In this document: positions 8,578 to 16,860 of the stretch, piece by piece
Layout: every line of letters starts with the position of its first letter
Numbering within the stretch: the first letter of the stretch is position 1
Assembly (NCBI GenBank): GCA_963580245.1
Contig: CAUZJO010000019.1
Location: 1-41,083 of the forward strand
Source of the DNA: CAUZJO01 sp963580245
GTDB taxonomy: Bacteria > Sumerlaeota > Sumerlaeia > MVZB01
Direction of reading: 5' to 3'
DNA: 41,083 nt
Made by a program: the position numbers and the translations under genes
The notes under the pieces: model-generated
What the model was told of the DNA's origin: nothing
The model's input: the letters and a program-made list of their open reading frames with translations, nothing else
The model's database searches: none

Positions 8578-9726
8578 TTGAAGGTCGTCTTTGAACGTCA
8601 ACCGCTGGCCAGCGGCGTCGCGCTGATCCACAACATCGTCAGCGCCGCCACCACGATGCCGATTCTGTCCAATATCCTGGTCGATGCAGCTGGCGAAGAA
8701 GTCAAGCTGAGCGGAACGGACCTGGAATCGTTCGGGCAGGTCCGCATCAAGGCCCAGGTCGAAGAGGGAGGACGCGTTACGGTCAACGCGCGGTTGCTGG
8801 CCGATATCGTCCGCGTCCTGCCCGAGGGAGACGTTTCATTCGAGACCGACGCCAACCGGCTGACGCTGTTGTGCAATCGAAACACCTATCATCTGACGAC
8901 CATGCCGCCCGAAGATTTCCCCGACTGGCCGTCCCTGGAGCCCGATGTCACGCTGACGCTGCGCCAGGCCGATCTCAAACGCATCCTGCACAACACGATG
9001 TTCGCCATCCCCCAAAAGGATCCGCGCAAGGTGTTGAGGGGGGTGCTGCTCGAAGTGGCCGAAGGGCGGCTGACGTGCGTAGCGACCGACGGGCGCAAAC
9101 TCGGAAAGACGGTCGTCGAGCCGGTTGAGATCATCGGCGAGGGCGGCGACGCCAACATCCAGGTCATCATCCCCGAGCGGATCCTGGTCGAGGTCAACAA
9201 CGCCATCGGAGAAGAAGGGGAGATCACGCTCGACCTCGGCGAACGCCAAGTCCGGTTCTCGCTCAGCAACTTGTGTTACGTCTCCAACCGCATCGAAGGC
9301 ACCTATCCCAAATATCAAGCGGTCATCCCCGAGTCGTTCACCAAGATCATTCACATTCAAAAGACGACGCTGTCGGACTCGATTAGCAGGGCGGCGGTGG
9401 TGGCCGAACGCAAGCACCATTCGATCATCCTCAAGTTCGAGGCGGGACAAATCGTGATCAACGCGCAGTCGTTCGAGGAGGGAACCTTCGAGGGCGCGGT
9501 TGAGACCGATTATGAGGGAGAACCGTTCCGCATCGCGTTTAATCATCAATACTTGCAAGAGATCTTCAAGGTGACGCCGGACGCGGTGACTGAAATGCAT
9601 CTGAAGGATCCGACGGCTCCGGTGGTCTTCAAATGCGAGAGCGATCCCGACACGCTCTATCTGATCATGCCGGTGCGCATGGCCGAGTTGGAAGAGCCGC
9701 CCGTCGAATCCGAAAGCAAGGCCTGA
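8578..9726 (+). CDS. dnaN: DNA polymerase III beta subunit (sliding clamp)
   Basis: Ring-shaped clamp that tethers DNA polymerase. The 382-residue protein has three clamp domains of about 125 residues; recognisable blocks are TTMPILSNILVDA near residues 26-38, VATDGRKLG in the middle domain, and the C-terminal LYLIMPVR that forms the partner-binding pocket edge. Translation starts at TTG 8578, preceded by AAAGGAATGG about ten bases away; no in-frame ATG gives the conserved N-terminus. No DnaA-box cluster or dnaA gene lies nearby, so this is not an obvious replication origin. Confidence 0.95.
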   Translation: MKVVFERQPLASGVALIHNIVSAATTMPILSNILVDAAGEEVKLSGTDLESFGQVRIKAQVEEGGRVTVNARLLADIVRVLPEGDVSFETDANRLTLLCNRNTYHLTTMPPEDFPDWPSLEPDVTLTLRQADLKRILHNTMFAIPQKDPRKVLRGVLLEVAEGRLTCVATDGRKLGKTVVEPVEIIGEGGDANIQVIIPERILVEVNNAIGEEGEITLDLGERQVRFSLSNLCYVSNRIEGTYPKYQAVIPESFTKIIHIQKTTLSDSISRAAVVAERKHHSIILKFEAGQIVINAQSFEEGTFEGAVETDYEGEPFRIAFNHQYLQEIFKVTPDAVTEMHLKDPTAPVVFKCESDPDTLYLIMPVRMAELEEPPVESESKA

Positions 9727-9745
9727 GACACTCGGCCGGCCGATC

Positions 9746-10378
9746 ATGCCCCAGCCCTCCCCTCGCCCCGATCCCGCCCAACCCGAGCTCGCCGAACCAA
9801 AGAAATTCGACCCAGTGCCCACCGTGATTGTGGGTGGTTTTCTCCTCTTGTCCTTGATGACGGTCCTGTACATGTGGAGTGGCAATCGGGTCCAGGCTGC
9901 CACGAGCGCCGCCCGAGAACTGATGGGGCGCCAGGCCCATGAGCAAGCCGTCCCGCATCTGCTTTATCTGACCCAAAGGTCGCCTCGGTCGACGACGTGG
10001 TGGATCAGATTGGGCGACTGTTACTTGGAAATGGATCAGGCGGAGGTTGCCCTGAAACACTATCAGCACGCGCTGAGATTGAAGAACGATCTCAAGATAG
10101 ATGAAAAGCTAGCCGTCAGTCTGCACAAGCTCGGCAGATATGATGAAGCATTGGAGTACTTCATCAAATTATTAAACGAGGACCCTGATCATGCGGCCGC
10201 GAATTATCACTTGGGACTGGCACTGTTCCAGGCTGAGCGATATCAGGAGGCGGCCGAACGTTTTCAGGCGGTGGCCGCCGATGAGAAATGGGACCGCCGG
10301 GCCGAGCCGTATCGGCGCAAACTGGCCCAGATCGTCTTGGGTGAACTGAATCCCCAGCCGCAGTCGGAAAACCCCTAA
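9746..10378 (+). CDS. Membrane-anchored TPR protein
   Basis: A 210-residue protein with a cytoplasmic Pro-rich N-terminus (about 1-25), one membrane segment (about 27-45, VPTVIVGGFLLLSLMTVLYMW), then three or four tetratricopeptide repeats in the remaining part. Typical TPR positions are visible in WWIRLGDCYLEMDQAEVALKHY and AAANYHLGLALFQAERYQEAAERF. TPR domains bind other proteins; the partner is unknown. It begins 19 bases after dnaN and is probably cotranscribed, but nothing ties it to replication. Confidence 0.75.
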   Translation: MPQPSPRPDPAQPELAEPKKFDPVPTVIVGGFLLLSLMTVLYMWSGNRVQAATSAARELMGRQAHEQAVPHLLYLTQRSPRSTTWWIRLGDCYLEMDQAEVALKHYQHALRLKNDLKIDEKLAVSLHKLGRYDEALEYFIKLLNEDPDHAAANYHLGLALFQAERYQEAAERFQAVAADEKWDRRAEPYRRKLAQIVLGELNPQPQSENP

Positions 10379-10410
10379 AGCCAAAACCTGAAATCTCCTG
10401 TCCCCGCAAC

Positions 10411-11337
10411 TCAATTCTCCCCCTGGCGCCTTCTGGGGTCGGCCGTGGAGGATTCGGTAAGTCGCCGGTAAAGACTCAGCAAGCCGGGGGGCGCGATCTG
10501 TTCGGCCCGAATCAGCGGCGAATGGCCCTCGGCCTCGAGGGCGAGGAGTAGCTCGTCCTTGGCGGGACGGTCGGTCCAGCGAGACGTAAGCGAATTGATC
10601 AGTTTTTTGCGCCGCTGGGCGAAGGCGGCGTCGACAAATTCCGAGAAGCCGGGCCACCACGCCTCGGAGGCCGGCGTTGGCTCAACCGGGCATGGACACC
10701 GGTCCAGGACCAAAACCGATGCATCGACCCGAGGAGGGGGGGTGAAACGCTCGGCTGGGACCTCCCAGCGCTCCGCCAGGTGCCACCACATGGCCAGCTT
10801 GATGGTCAGGACGCCATAATCCTTGGTCCCAGGGCCGGCGACGATGCGGTCGGCCACCTCGCGCTGGACCATCACCGTCATGCGCCGCCACGGCACCCCG
10901 GGCCCGCACTGGCCGAAAAGTAGGGGCGATGTGATCTGAAAGGGCAGGTTCCCGGTCAGGACCGCCTGATCGAGCCCCCGCTCGGCCAACGCGCCCCGGG
11001 CCAGGTCGGCAAGATCGAGTCGCAGGGCATCACCGTAGAGGAACCCGACCTGGGGAACGGCTCCGAACGCCTCCTGGTGGAGGGAGCGGAAGCGGCGGTC
11101 CAGCTCGATGGCCAGCACGCCCCCCGCCCGCGCCGCCAGCATCGAGGTCAAGAAGCCGGGGCCGGCCCCGATTTCGACCGCCAGCGTCCGCGGATCGGCC
11201 CTCGAGACCTCGGCGATGCGCGCGAGCATGGCTTCATCGGTGAGGAAATGTTGACCGAGTCGCTTGCGGCTCCGCAGGCACTTGAGCCGCATCTGGAGCA
11301 TGAGGAACGCGGTGGTGGGTAAGGTGGACATGGCCAT
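10411..11337 (-). CDS. rsmA: 16S rRNA dimethyladenosine transferase (KsgA)
   Basis: Methylates two adjacent adenines near the 3' end of 16S rRNA using SAM. From ATG 11337 the protein is 308 residues. The family marks are RKRLGQHFLTDEAML near the start, the SAM loop VEIGAGPGFLT, the acidic VLAIELDRR, and the catalytic NLPFQITSPLL in place of the commoner NLPY. The open frame runs 91 codons further upstream but that part is Arg-rich without similarity, so the later start was chosen. It is an alternative that translation starts at 11331. Confidence 0.88.
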   Translation of the reverse strand: MAMSTLPTTAFLMLQMRLKCLRSRKRLGQHFLTDEAMLARIAEVSRADPRTLAVEIGAGPGFLTSMLAARAGGVLAIELDRRFRSLHQEAFGAVPQVGFLYGDALRLDLADLARGALAERGLDQAVLTGNLPFQITSPLLFGQCGPGVPWRRMTVMVQREVADRIVAGPGTKDYGVLTIKLAMWWHLAERWEVPAERFTPPPRVDASVLVLDRCPCPVEPTPASEAWWPGFSEFVDAAFAQRRKKLINSLTSRWTDRPAKDELLLALEAEGHSPLIRAEQIAPPGLLSLYRRLTESSTADPRRRQGEN

Positions 11338-11472
11338 CAATCTAGCGCGAAGGCGGGCCAAAGCCAACCGGCCCGGTGCCCCGTACAAACCCGCGGTGGC
11401 GAGCACCCGCGCGCGGTATGCAAAAGACGTTGATTTTGTTGAGGTTCGTGGCCGCCGCCGGCCGAATTTCAG

Positions 11473-11502
11473 TTGACAGGATCGAATCGCTGGGGCATTG
11501 AT
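11473..11502 (+). promoter_or_regulatory. Candidate promoter before the secreted-protein gene
   Basis: A perfect -35 box TTGACA (11473-11478) is followed by an 18-bp spacer and ATTGAT (11497-11502), a weak -10. It points toward the gene at 11626. The palindrome at 11552-11577 would lie in its 5' leader about 45 bases downstream of the start point. Confidence 0.25.
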
Positions 11503-11551
11503 GGGGAGGACGTTGCGTCGGGGCCATTTGGCGTCGCCGGCTGATGGTCGG

Positions 11552-11577
11552 AAGGCGTCGACCTCGGTCGACGCCTT
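11552..11577. promoter_or_regulatory. 12-bp perfect palindrome, operator-like
   Basis: AAGGCGTCGACC, then TC, then GGTCGACGCCTT: two perfect 12-base arms with a two-base centre. It lies between the divergent rsmA and secreted-protein genes, 48 bases before the latter's start. A two-base gap disfavours an RNA hairpin loop without opening inner pairs, so a dimeric regulator's site is plausible; in RNA it could still form a stem with a short T-run after it. Confidence 0.4.
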
Positions 11578-11625
11578 TGCGCGGCGCTCGCCAAGCCAGA
11601 TCGTTTTCATTCATCGGAGGCCACC

Positions 11626-12951
11626 ATGCTTAGGTGCGACGGCCCATTGACAGGGCAATCCATGAGGAGGGCCTGTCTGTTACTGGGCGGTGTTCTGTTT
11701 CTTACCTTTCTGCCGCCGGCCATGGCCCAGTCCCAGAAGCTCACCGACATGCTTCCGGAGGTCGATCCGCTGGTCCCCACGGCCGAACCGGGTCGGGGGA
11801 TCAACATTTTCGACCCGGCCAAGGGCGAGCAAATCACGCCGATTCAGAAAGCCGTCGAGGTATTTGTCGAGCGGGAGAAAGAACGACAGCGGCGGTGCCT
11901 GGTCAAGACGGAGAACCTGCTCACCTATGAGTACGAATTGGTCGGCGAAACCGAGGACCAGATTTATCGCGAGGCGATGGTGCGGTCGCTCAAGTCCTCC
12001 GCCGCCCGGCTTTACTTCGGCAATTTCATCTTGTTGGGCCGCGACGTGCTAGAGCCATACCTTTACCATAACGGCGCCCCCTTCATTGTGAGCAACGACG
12101 TGCTGGAGCGGCGTGACCTTTCGAGGGAGCTGATCCAGATGCGCCTGCGCGTGGGGGTCAATCTGGACACCTTTTATCGTGATCTGTGGGAAAAACGGTT
12201 CATCGCCGCGCCCAATCTCAGGCCGATCGCCTCGGTCCATCTGCGCGAGGTCATCGAGGGCAGGCCCGACACCTCGGCCGACGCGCGCTCCCGCATCGAT
12301 CTGGTCATGGAACAGAACCTGTATCGCGTCTTTTCGGACAAGATGCGCAAACCGGGATTGGATGTCGATCTATCGGGGTCGCCGGGCCTTCTGCGCGAGG
12401 CCCGCGGCGAGGCCCAGCGCCATGACGTGGACGTCCTTGTCACGGGAACGGTCGCGGTCCGGCCGATCCGGGAGGAGACGATTTACTACGACGATCACTT
12501 TTTCCAGGAGGCCGCGGCCGAACTGAAACTGTATCGCGTCGATACGGGCGAGATGCTAATCGAGGTCGATGACCGCTACTCGGCCAACGGCGCCAGCGTG
12601 GGCGAAGCGACGGACAAGGCGCTGAATGAGTTGCTGATCCGCATGAGTCAGAAAATCGCCGATCACCTGCGCGGGATGTGGGGCAAGACGATGCTGGAGA
12701 AAGGGAACTACCGCGTCTTGGTCAGCGGTGTCAGGTCCGATCAGAAATCCAAGATCTACGCCTTCCTCAGGACGCTTTCGGACGAAACGGAGATCTATGA
12801 GAAGACCTATTACGGCGACGTGTTGGTCGTGAACCTGGTGGCGCCCGCCCTGGGTCCCGACCAGCTTGAATCCTTCCTCAGGGATTCCTCGGAGCCCCAG
12901 TTTGACGTCCACCGCGTCAGCAAACGTGAATTCGCCCTCGAACTGCTTTGA
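11626..12951 (+). CDS. Secreted protein of unknown function, FlgT/CsgG-like
   Basis: A 441-residue exported protein. GGAGG at 11616-11620 fixes the start at 11626. A signal peptide spans about residues 13-35, ending in PPAMAQ. Later parts alternate helices and strands, with EAQRHDVDVLVTGTVAVR and AAELKLYRVDTGEMLIEVDDRYSANG resembling the nucleotide-like folds of FlgT and CsgG/LpoB-type periplasmic proteins, which assemble at the outer membrane. That likeness is from pattern memory only and is weak. No flagellar or curli gene is nearby. Role unknown. Confidence 0.6.
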   Translation: MLRCDGPLTGQSMRRACLLLGGVLFLTFLPPAMAQSQKLTDMLPEVDPLVPTAEPGRGINIFDPAKGEQITPIQKAVEVFVEREKERQRRCLVKTENLLTYEYELVGETEDQIYREAMVRSLKSSAARLYFGNFILLGRDVLEPYLYHNGAPFIVSNDVLERRDLSRELIQMRLRVGVNLDTFYRDLWEKRFIAAPNLRPIASVHLREVIEGRPDTSADARSRIDLVMEQNLYRVFSDKMRKPGLDVDLSGSPGLLREARGEAQRHDVDVLVTGTVAVRPIREETIYYDDHFFQEAAAELKLYRVDTGEMLIEVDDRYSANGASVGEATDKALNELLIRMSQKIADHLRGMWGKTMLEKGNYRVLVSGVRSDQKSKIYAFLRTLSDETEIYEKTYYGDVLVVNLVAPALGPDQLESFLRDSSEPQFDVHRVSKREFALELL

Positions 12952-13068
12952 CCCCCTGTCCCTTCACCCTGGGACTCGCGCCCCGTCAGAAACCTCGCGA
13001 CAAGTTGGTGAGTCAAGAACGATGATGACCGGCAACCCGGCAACGCCCTCCGCGAGCGGGGAATTGAG

Positions 13069-13593
13069 GTGATTTCAGTGGCCATTGAACCCATCTCGAC
13101 AACCGACCTGAGGGCTGAGGTGGAGTTGCCGCGCGTTCGACCGGTGACGATGGCGGATTTGGACTCGATCCACGCCCTGATCGAGATGGCCTCGCGCGCC
13201 ACGACCGTCCTGCCACGTGGTCGGGAGGAGCTGTGTGAGTGCCTGCGCGACTTTATCGTGGCCGAGCAGGAGCAGGGTCGGATCATCGGCTGCGCCGCGC
13301 TCAGCGTGTTCGGCCCGGCGTTGGCCGAGGTCAGGTCGCTGGTGGTGGACCCGACCTTTCAAGGGCGGGGCGCTGGCGCGCGGATGATTGATGAACTGAT
13401 CAGAGAGGCCGGTCGGCTGGGGATTCGGCGACTGTTCGCCTTGACCGACAACGTCCCGTTCTTCGAGTGCCTCGGCTTCAAACCCACCGACAAGGCCACC
13501 CTGCCGCAAAAAGTTTGGACCGAGTGTATCCGCTGTCCCAAGTACCTGGATTGCCAGGAGGAGGCCGTCGATCTGGATCTGGGATCGCCATGA
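13069..13593 (+). CDS. GNAT N-acetyltransferase, short ArgA-like type
   Basis: A 174-residue acetyl-CoA-dependent transferase. The acetyl-CoA loop is LVVDPTFQGRGAGARMIDEL, and the family-specific tail runs FALTDNVPFFECLGF to KVWTECIRCPKYLDC. That tail, with three cysteines, is shared by the short N-acetylglutamate synthases that lack the kinase-like domain. It may therefore acetylate glutamate for arginine synthesis; this is family inference, as no arg gene is near. Two GTG starts are possible, 13069 and 13078; the second sits better behind GAGGTGA. Confidence 0.78.
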   Translation: MISVAIEPISTTDLRAEVELPRVRPVTMADLDSIHALIEMASRATTVLPRGREELCECLRDFIVAEQEQGRIIGCAALSVFGPALAEVRSLVVDPTFQGRGAGARMIDELIREAGRLGIRRLFALTDNVPFFECLGFKPTDKATLPQKVWTECIRCPKYLDCQEEAVDLDLGSP

Positions 13594-13723
13594 AACGCCT
13601 TCCTTTTCTCTCGAACCGAAGTTGAACTTTCGCGGCCGTGGCTTTATCATCTAATGGAGATCGTGGGTTCCGCTCTTGCCTCTCACTCGACCCGCCAACC
13701 CGAATAAGGACAAGGTAAGCCAG

Positions 13724-15001
13724 ATGTCGATACCGAGGGTCTTGATCGTCGATGACAACAAGCACTATCGCGAGGCATTCCGCCGCAACCTGGTTCTCCA
13801 GGGTTATGAGGTGGAGGAGGCCGAAGACGGCGATGATGCGCTGGTCCGGCTCAATCAGAACAACATCGACGTGATTGTGACCGATTTGGCCATGCGCCAC
13901 GCCACCGAGGGACTGGACCTGATCCGCCAGGCGCGTTCGCTCAATCCTCACCTTCCGATCATCATGATCTCGGCCGTCGGCACGTTCGAGGAAGGCGCCG
14001 AGGCCTCGCGGCTGGGTGCGCGCTACGTGATCAGCAAGAGCAAGATCGACGAGGAGATGGATAACCTGTTCAAGGCGATCGACGAGGCATACGAAGAGTA
14101 TCAGCGCTCGCTGGAGTATGAGGTGCGGCTTGGGGAATTACGGGACAAGGCCTCGTCTGACGCGGGGGGGGGTCAGGCCCAACTGCGCGAGATCACGCTC
14201 GACCCCAAGGCGCCCGAGACGGTCAAAGGGGTGGCCTTCGATCTGTTGACCGAGGTGAGCTCGTCCGATATGCTCCAGGCCTCGCGCGAAAACGCCGATC
14301 GGGTTCGGGCCGAGGCCGCCACGCGCGAGGTCTTCGAAAAAGTCGACGCCAACCTGGCCGAGGCGATCAGCCGGTTCGGGGAGCTGGACCATCAGACCCA
14401 GGAGGCGTTGCGGACGGCCGAGTTTCTCTACGTTCACGGCGAGGAAATCGAGCAGGCGGTCGACTTTTCCAGATCAATCGGCTTCTCATACTGCTTCGCG
14501 GTGGAGAACGAAGCCAAAATCCGCCTACGCAAGCGCCTGCAAAAGTTCTTTCACGAACCCCACACGCCAAGGCTGATCGTCAGCCTGCTCGAGGAAAACC
14601 GTCGCCAGATATCTCTCTTCTATCATCAACACCTGCTTCGCGTGCAGCGCGAAATATCACTCGATGTGACCATTGATAACGTTTATCAAACCTTCCAGCG
14701 CATTTTGGGGCACGGAGGAAAGTACAAACCCGACGGGCTTAAAGCCTTGGGCATCATTCTGCTTTGTTTCGGACGCACGTACAGTTTCCGTAAGTTTCAG
14801 AAGGAGATCACCATCGACAACCCGTTGGGCATCAAGGGATTCGACGATGAGCAGGAATTGCTCCGCTACGCCTGCCTGCTCACCAATTTGCAACACTATC
14901 GCAACCCCTATATCCACCCCGAAATCAGTGAAATGGAGAAGCTATCGAAGATCCGTGAGACCTCTTTCGACTGCATGAACTTGACACTCAAACTCGTCTA
15001 G
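13724..15001 (+). CDS. Response regulator receiver fused to a HEPN-like domain
   Basis: A 425-residue protein. Residues 1-125 are a complete receiver: VLIVDDNKHYREAF with the acidic pair, VTDLAM with the phospho-acceptor Asp near 54, MISAVGTF and a conserved Lys in ISKSKI. Residues about 125-240 are helical and charged. The C-terminal 200 residues are helical, and near the end carry HYRNPYIHPE: R393-N394-x3-H398, the Rx4-6H motif of HEPN ribonucleases, followed by one last helix as in HEPN folds. No DNA-binding output domain is present. ATG 13724 was preferred over an upstream TTG. A dedicated histidine kinase is not adjacent; RNase J follows after 86 bases. HEPN assignment is inferred from one motif and its setting. 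Confidence 0.72.
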   Translation: MSIPRVLIVDDNKHYREAFRRNLVLQGYEVEEAEDGDDALVRLNQNNIDVIVTDLAMRHATEGLDLIRQARSLNPHLPIIMISAVGTFEEGAEASRLGARYVISKSKIDEEMDNLFKAIDEAYEEYQRSLEYEVRLGELRDKASSDAGGGQAQLREITLDPKAPETVKGVAFDLLTEVSSSDMLQASRENADRVRAEAATREVFEKVDANLAEAISRFGELDHQTQEALRTAEFLYVHGEEIEQAVDFSRSIGFSYCFAVENEAKIRLRKRLQKFFHEPHTPRLIVSLLEENRRQISLFYHQHLLRVQREISLDVTIDNVYQTFQRILGHGGKYKPDGLKALGIILLCFGRTYSFRKFQKEITIDNPLGIKGFDDEQELLRYACLLTNLQHYRNPYIHPEISEMEKLSKIRETSFDCMNLTLKLV

Positions 15002-15006
15002 AACCG

Positions 15007-15030
15007 GGCGACCCCGCCGGGGTTCGCCGG
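15007..15030 (+). other. Bulged hairpin after the receiver-HEPN gene
   Basis: GGCGACCCC pairs with GGGGTTCGCC over a three-base loop with one bulged base, beginning six bases after the stop. It has no T-run, so it is at most a stabilising or factor-dependent 3' structure. Confidence 0.25.
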
Positions 15031-15087
15031 ACACGACACCACTCCAGCTCATAACCAGCTGCCGCGCGGCGCAGGCCGACCAACCGG

Positions 15088-16821
15088 ATGCCACCAACCA
15101 AACCCGCTGATCCCAGTTCCGAGAAGAACCATCTCAGATCCCAACCTCCGCCCCCCGTGGGGACGCTCCGCGTGGTGCCGCTGGGCGGCCTGGGTGAGTT
15201 CGGCAAGAACTCGATGGTCCTGGAATGGGGCCGCGACATGATCATGGTGGACTGTGGTCAGAAGTTTCCCGACCACGACATGCTCGGCGTGGACCAGGTG
15301 ATCCCCGAGTTCACGTACGCCCTGGACGCGGGGGACCGGCTGCGCGGCGTGATCCTGACGCACGGTCACGAGGACCATATCGGCTCCGTCACGTTCCTGG
15401 CGCGCCAGGTCCGCGACCGGCGTCTGGTCGTCCACGGGACCCGTATCACGCTGGCCATCCTGCGCGAGAAGCTGGAGGAGATGGACCTCACGGGGCGGGT
15501 CGAGATGGTCCACGTGGAGGCCGGCCAGACGATTAAGCTCGGCGAGTTCGAAGTGGAACTGCTGGCGGTGCCCCACTCGTTCCCAAACTGCCTGGCCTTG
15601 GCGATCAAAACCCCGCTCGGGATGGTGGTGCATACGGGAGATTTCCGTTTCGCGATGGATGAAAACAATGGGGCGTCGGCGCTGGAATCATTCAAGCGGT
15701 TGAGCGCCGATGGCCGCGTGCTGCTCTTAATGTCCGATAGCACCAATGTCGATCGTAAGGGCTTTTCGCCCAGGGACGAGTCGATCCGCGAGGGGCTGTC
15801 CCAGGTCATCGGCGCCGCCTCGCGCACGGTGATCCTGGCCCTGTTCGCCTCGAACATCCAGCGCCTCCAATCCCTTCTGGACATCGCCCAGGACGTGGGC
15901 CGCAAGGTTGCCATTTGCGGTTACAGCCTCGAGCGCAACTTCGATATCGCCAGTGAACTGGGGCTGCTTCATTATCCCACCGAATTGATCTGGCCGATAC
16001 ACGAGCTGCGGAGCTTGGCACCTGAACAGCGCCTCATCCTGACCACGGGCACCCAGGGCGAACCGCTTGCGGCCCTCTCGCGCATGGCGTTCAACAATTT
16101 CAAGGGCTACCAGGTCGGGCCCGATGATCTGGTTATCTTTTCCTCCAGGATCATCCCGGGCAATGAGCGGGCGATCTACCGGGTCATCAATCACTTCTAT
16201 CGGCGCGGCGCCCGCGTCATCACCGAGCGCGACGCCACCGTCCATGGGTCAGGTCACGCTTACCGCGAAGAGATGCGTGAACTTCTCAAGGCCGTCCAAC
16301 CGCGCTACTTCATGCCCATCCATGGCGAGCTGCGTCAATTGATCGGCCACGGCGACCTGGCGCGTGAGTGCGGCGTTGCGGAACCCGATATCTTTATCCT
16401 CGAGAACGGGATGCAATTGACCGTGACCCAAACCGAAGCGCGCGCGCGGAACACCGATTGGTCGGGTTACGTCTTGGTCGACGGGCGAGTGATCGACGGG
16501 GTGGACCAGATTGTCATGCGCGATCGTAAACATCTGGCGGATGACGGAATGCTGACGGTCATCCTCGTGATCGAACAGCACTCACACAAGATCATCGCCG
16601 GCCCGGAGATCGTCTCGCGCGGTTTTGTCGTCGTTGATGAATGCGAGGACCTGATCCAACAGTGCAAATCGCTGGTCGCTCGCACCTTTGAGGAGTGCGA
16701 CGTCGAGAGCAAGGAGGAGTGGGACGTCGTCAAAGTCGCCGTGCGCAAAGCACTGCGTAGATACCTGGCCGAAACGACTGACCGTTACCCGGTCATTATC
16801 CCCGTGGTCGTCGAAATATAA
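15088..16821 (+). CDS. rnj: Ribonuclease J
   Basis: Metallo-beta-lactamase/beta-CASP ribonuclease with 5'-3' exonuclease and endonuclease action on mRNA and rRNA precursors. The 577-residue length is typical. GGLGEFGKNSMVLEW opens the fold; THGHEDHIG (residues 91-99) is the zinc-binding motif; VHTGDFRF carries a further ligand; SGHAYREEM is the beta-CASP region; MPIHGELRQL is the last metal motif; the C-terminal 100 residues form the dimer domain. The first 24 residues are an unstructured lead. Presence of RNase J fits a lineage without RNase E-based decay. Confidence 0.95.
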   Translation: MPPTKPADPSSEKNHLRSQPPPPVGTLRVVPLGGLGEFGKNSMVLEWGRDMIMVDCGQKFPDHDMLGVDQVIPEFTYALDAGDRLRGVILTHGHEDHIGSVTFLARQVRDRRLVVHGTRITLAILREKLEEMDLTGRVEMVHVEAGQTIKLGEFEVELLAVPHSFPNCLALAIKTPLGMVVHTGDFRFAMDENNGASALESFKRLSADGRVLLLMSDSTNVDRKGFSPRDESIREGLSQVIGAASRTVILALFASNIQRLQSLLDIAQDVGRKVAICGYSLERNFDIASELGLLHYPTELIWPIHELRSLAPEQRLILTTGTQGEPLAALSRMAFNNFKGYQVGPDDLVIFSSRIIPGNERAIYRVINHFYRRGARVITERDATVHGSGHAYREEMRELLKAVQPRYFMPIHGELRQLIGHGDLARECGVAEPDIFILENGMQLTVTQTEARARNTDWSGYVLVDGRVIDGVDQIVMRDRKHLADDGMLTVILVIEQHSHKIIAGPEIVSRGFVVVDECEDLIQQCKSLVARTFEECDVESKEEWDVVKVAVRKALRRYLAETTDRYPVIIPVVVEI

Positions 16822-16860
16822 GGTCACAACCTTTTCTCATTTACGGATAGAGGTGATCCA

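Noticed and set aside
8836..9903. 355-codon open frame opposite dnaN
   Set aside because: High-GC antisense shadow of a clearly recognised gene; no family likeness.
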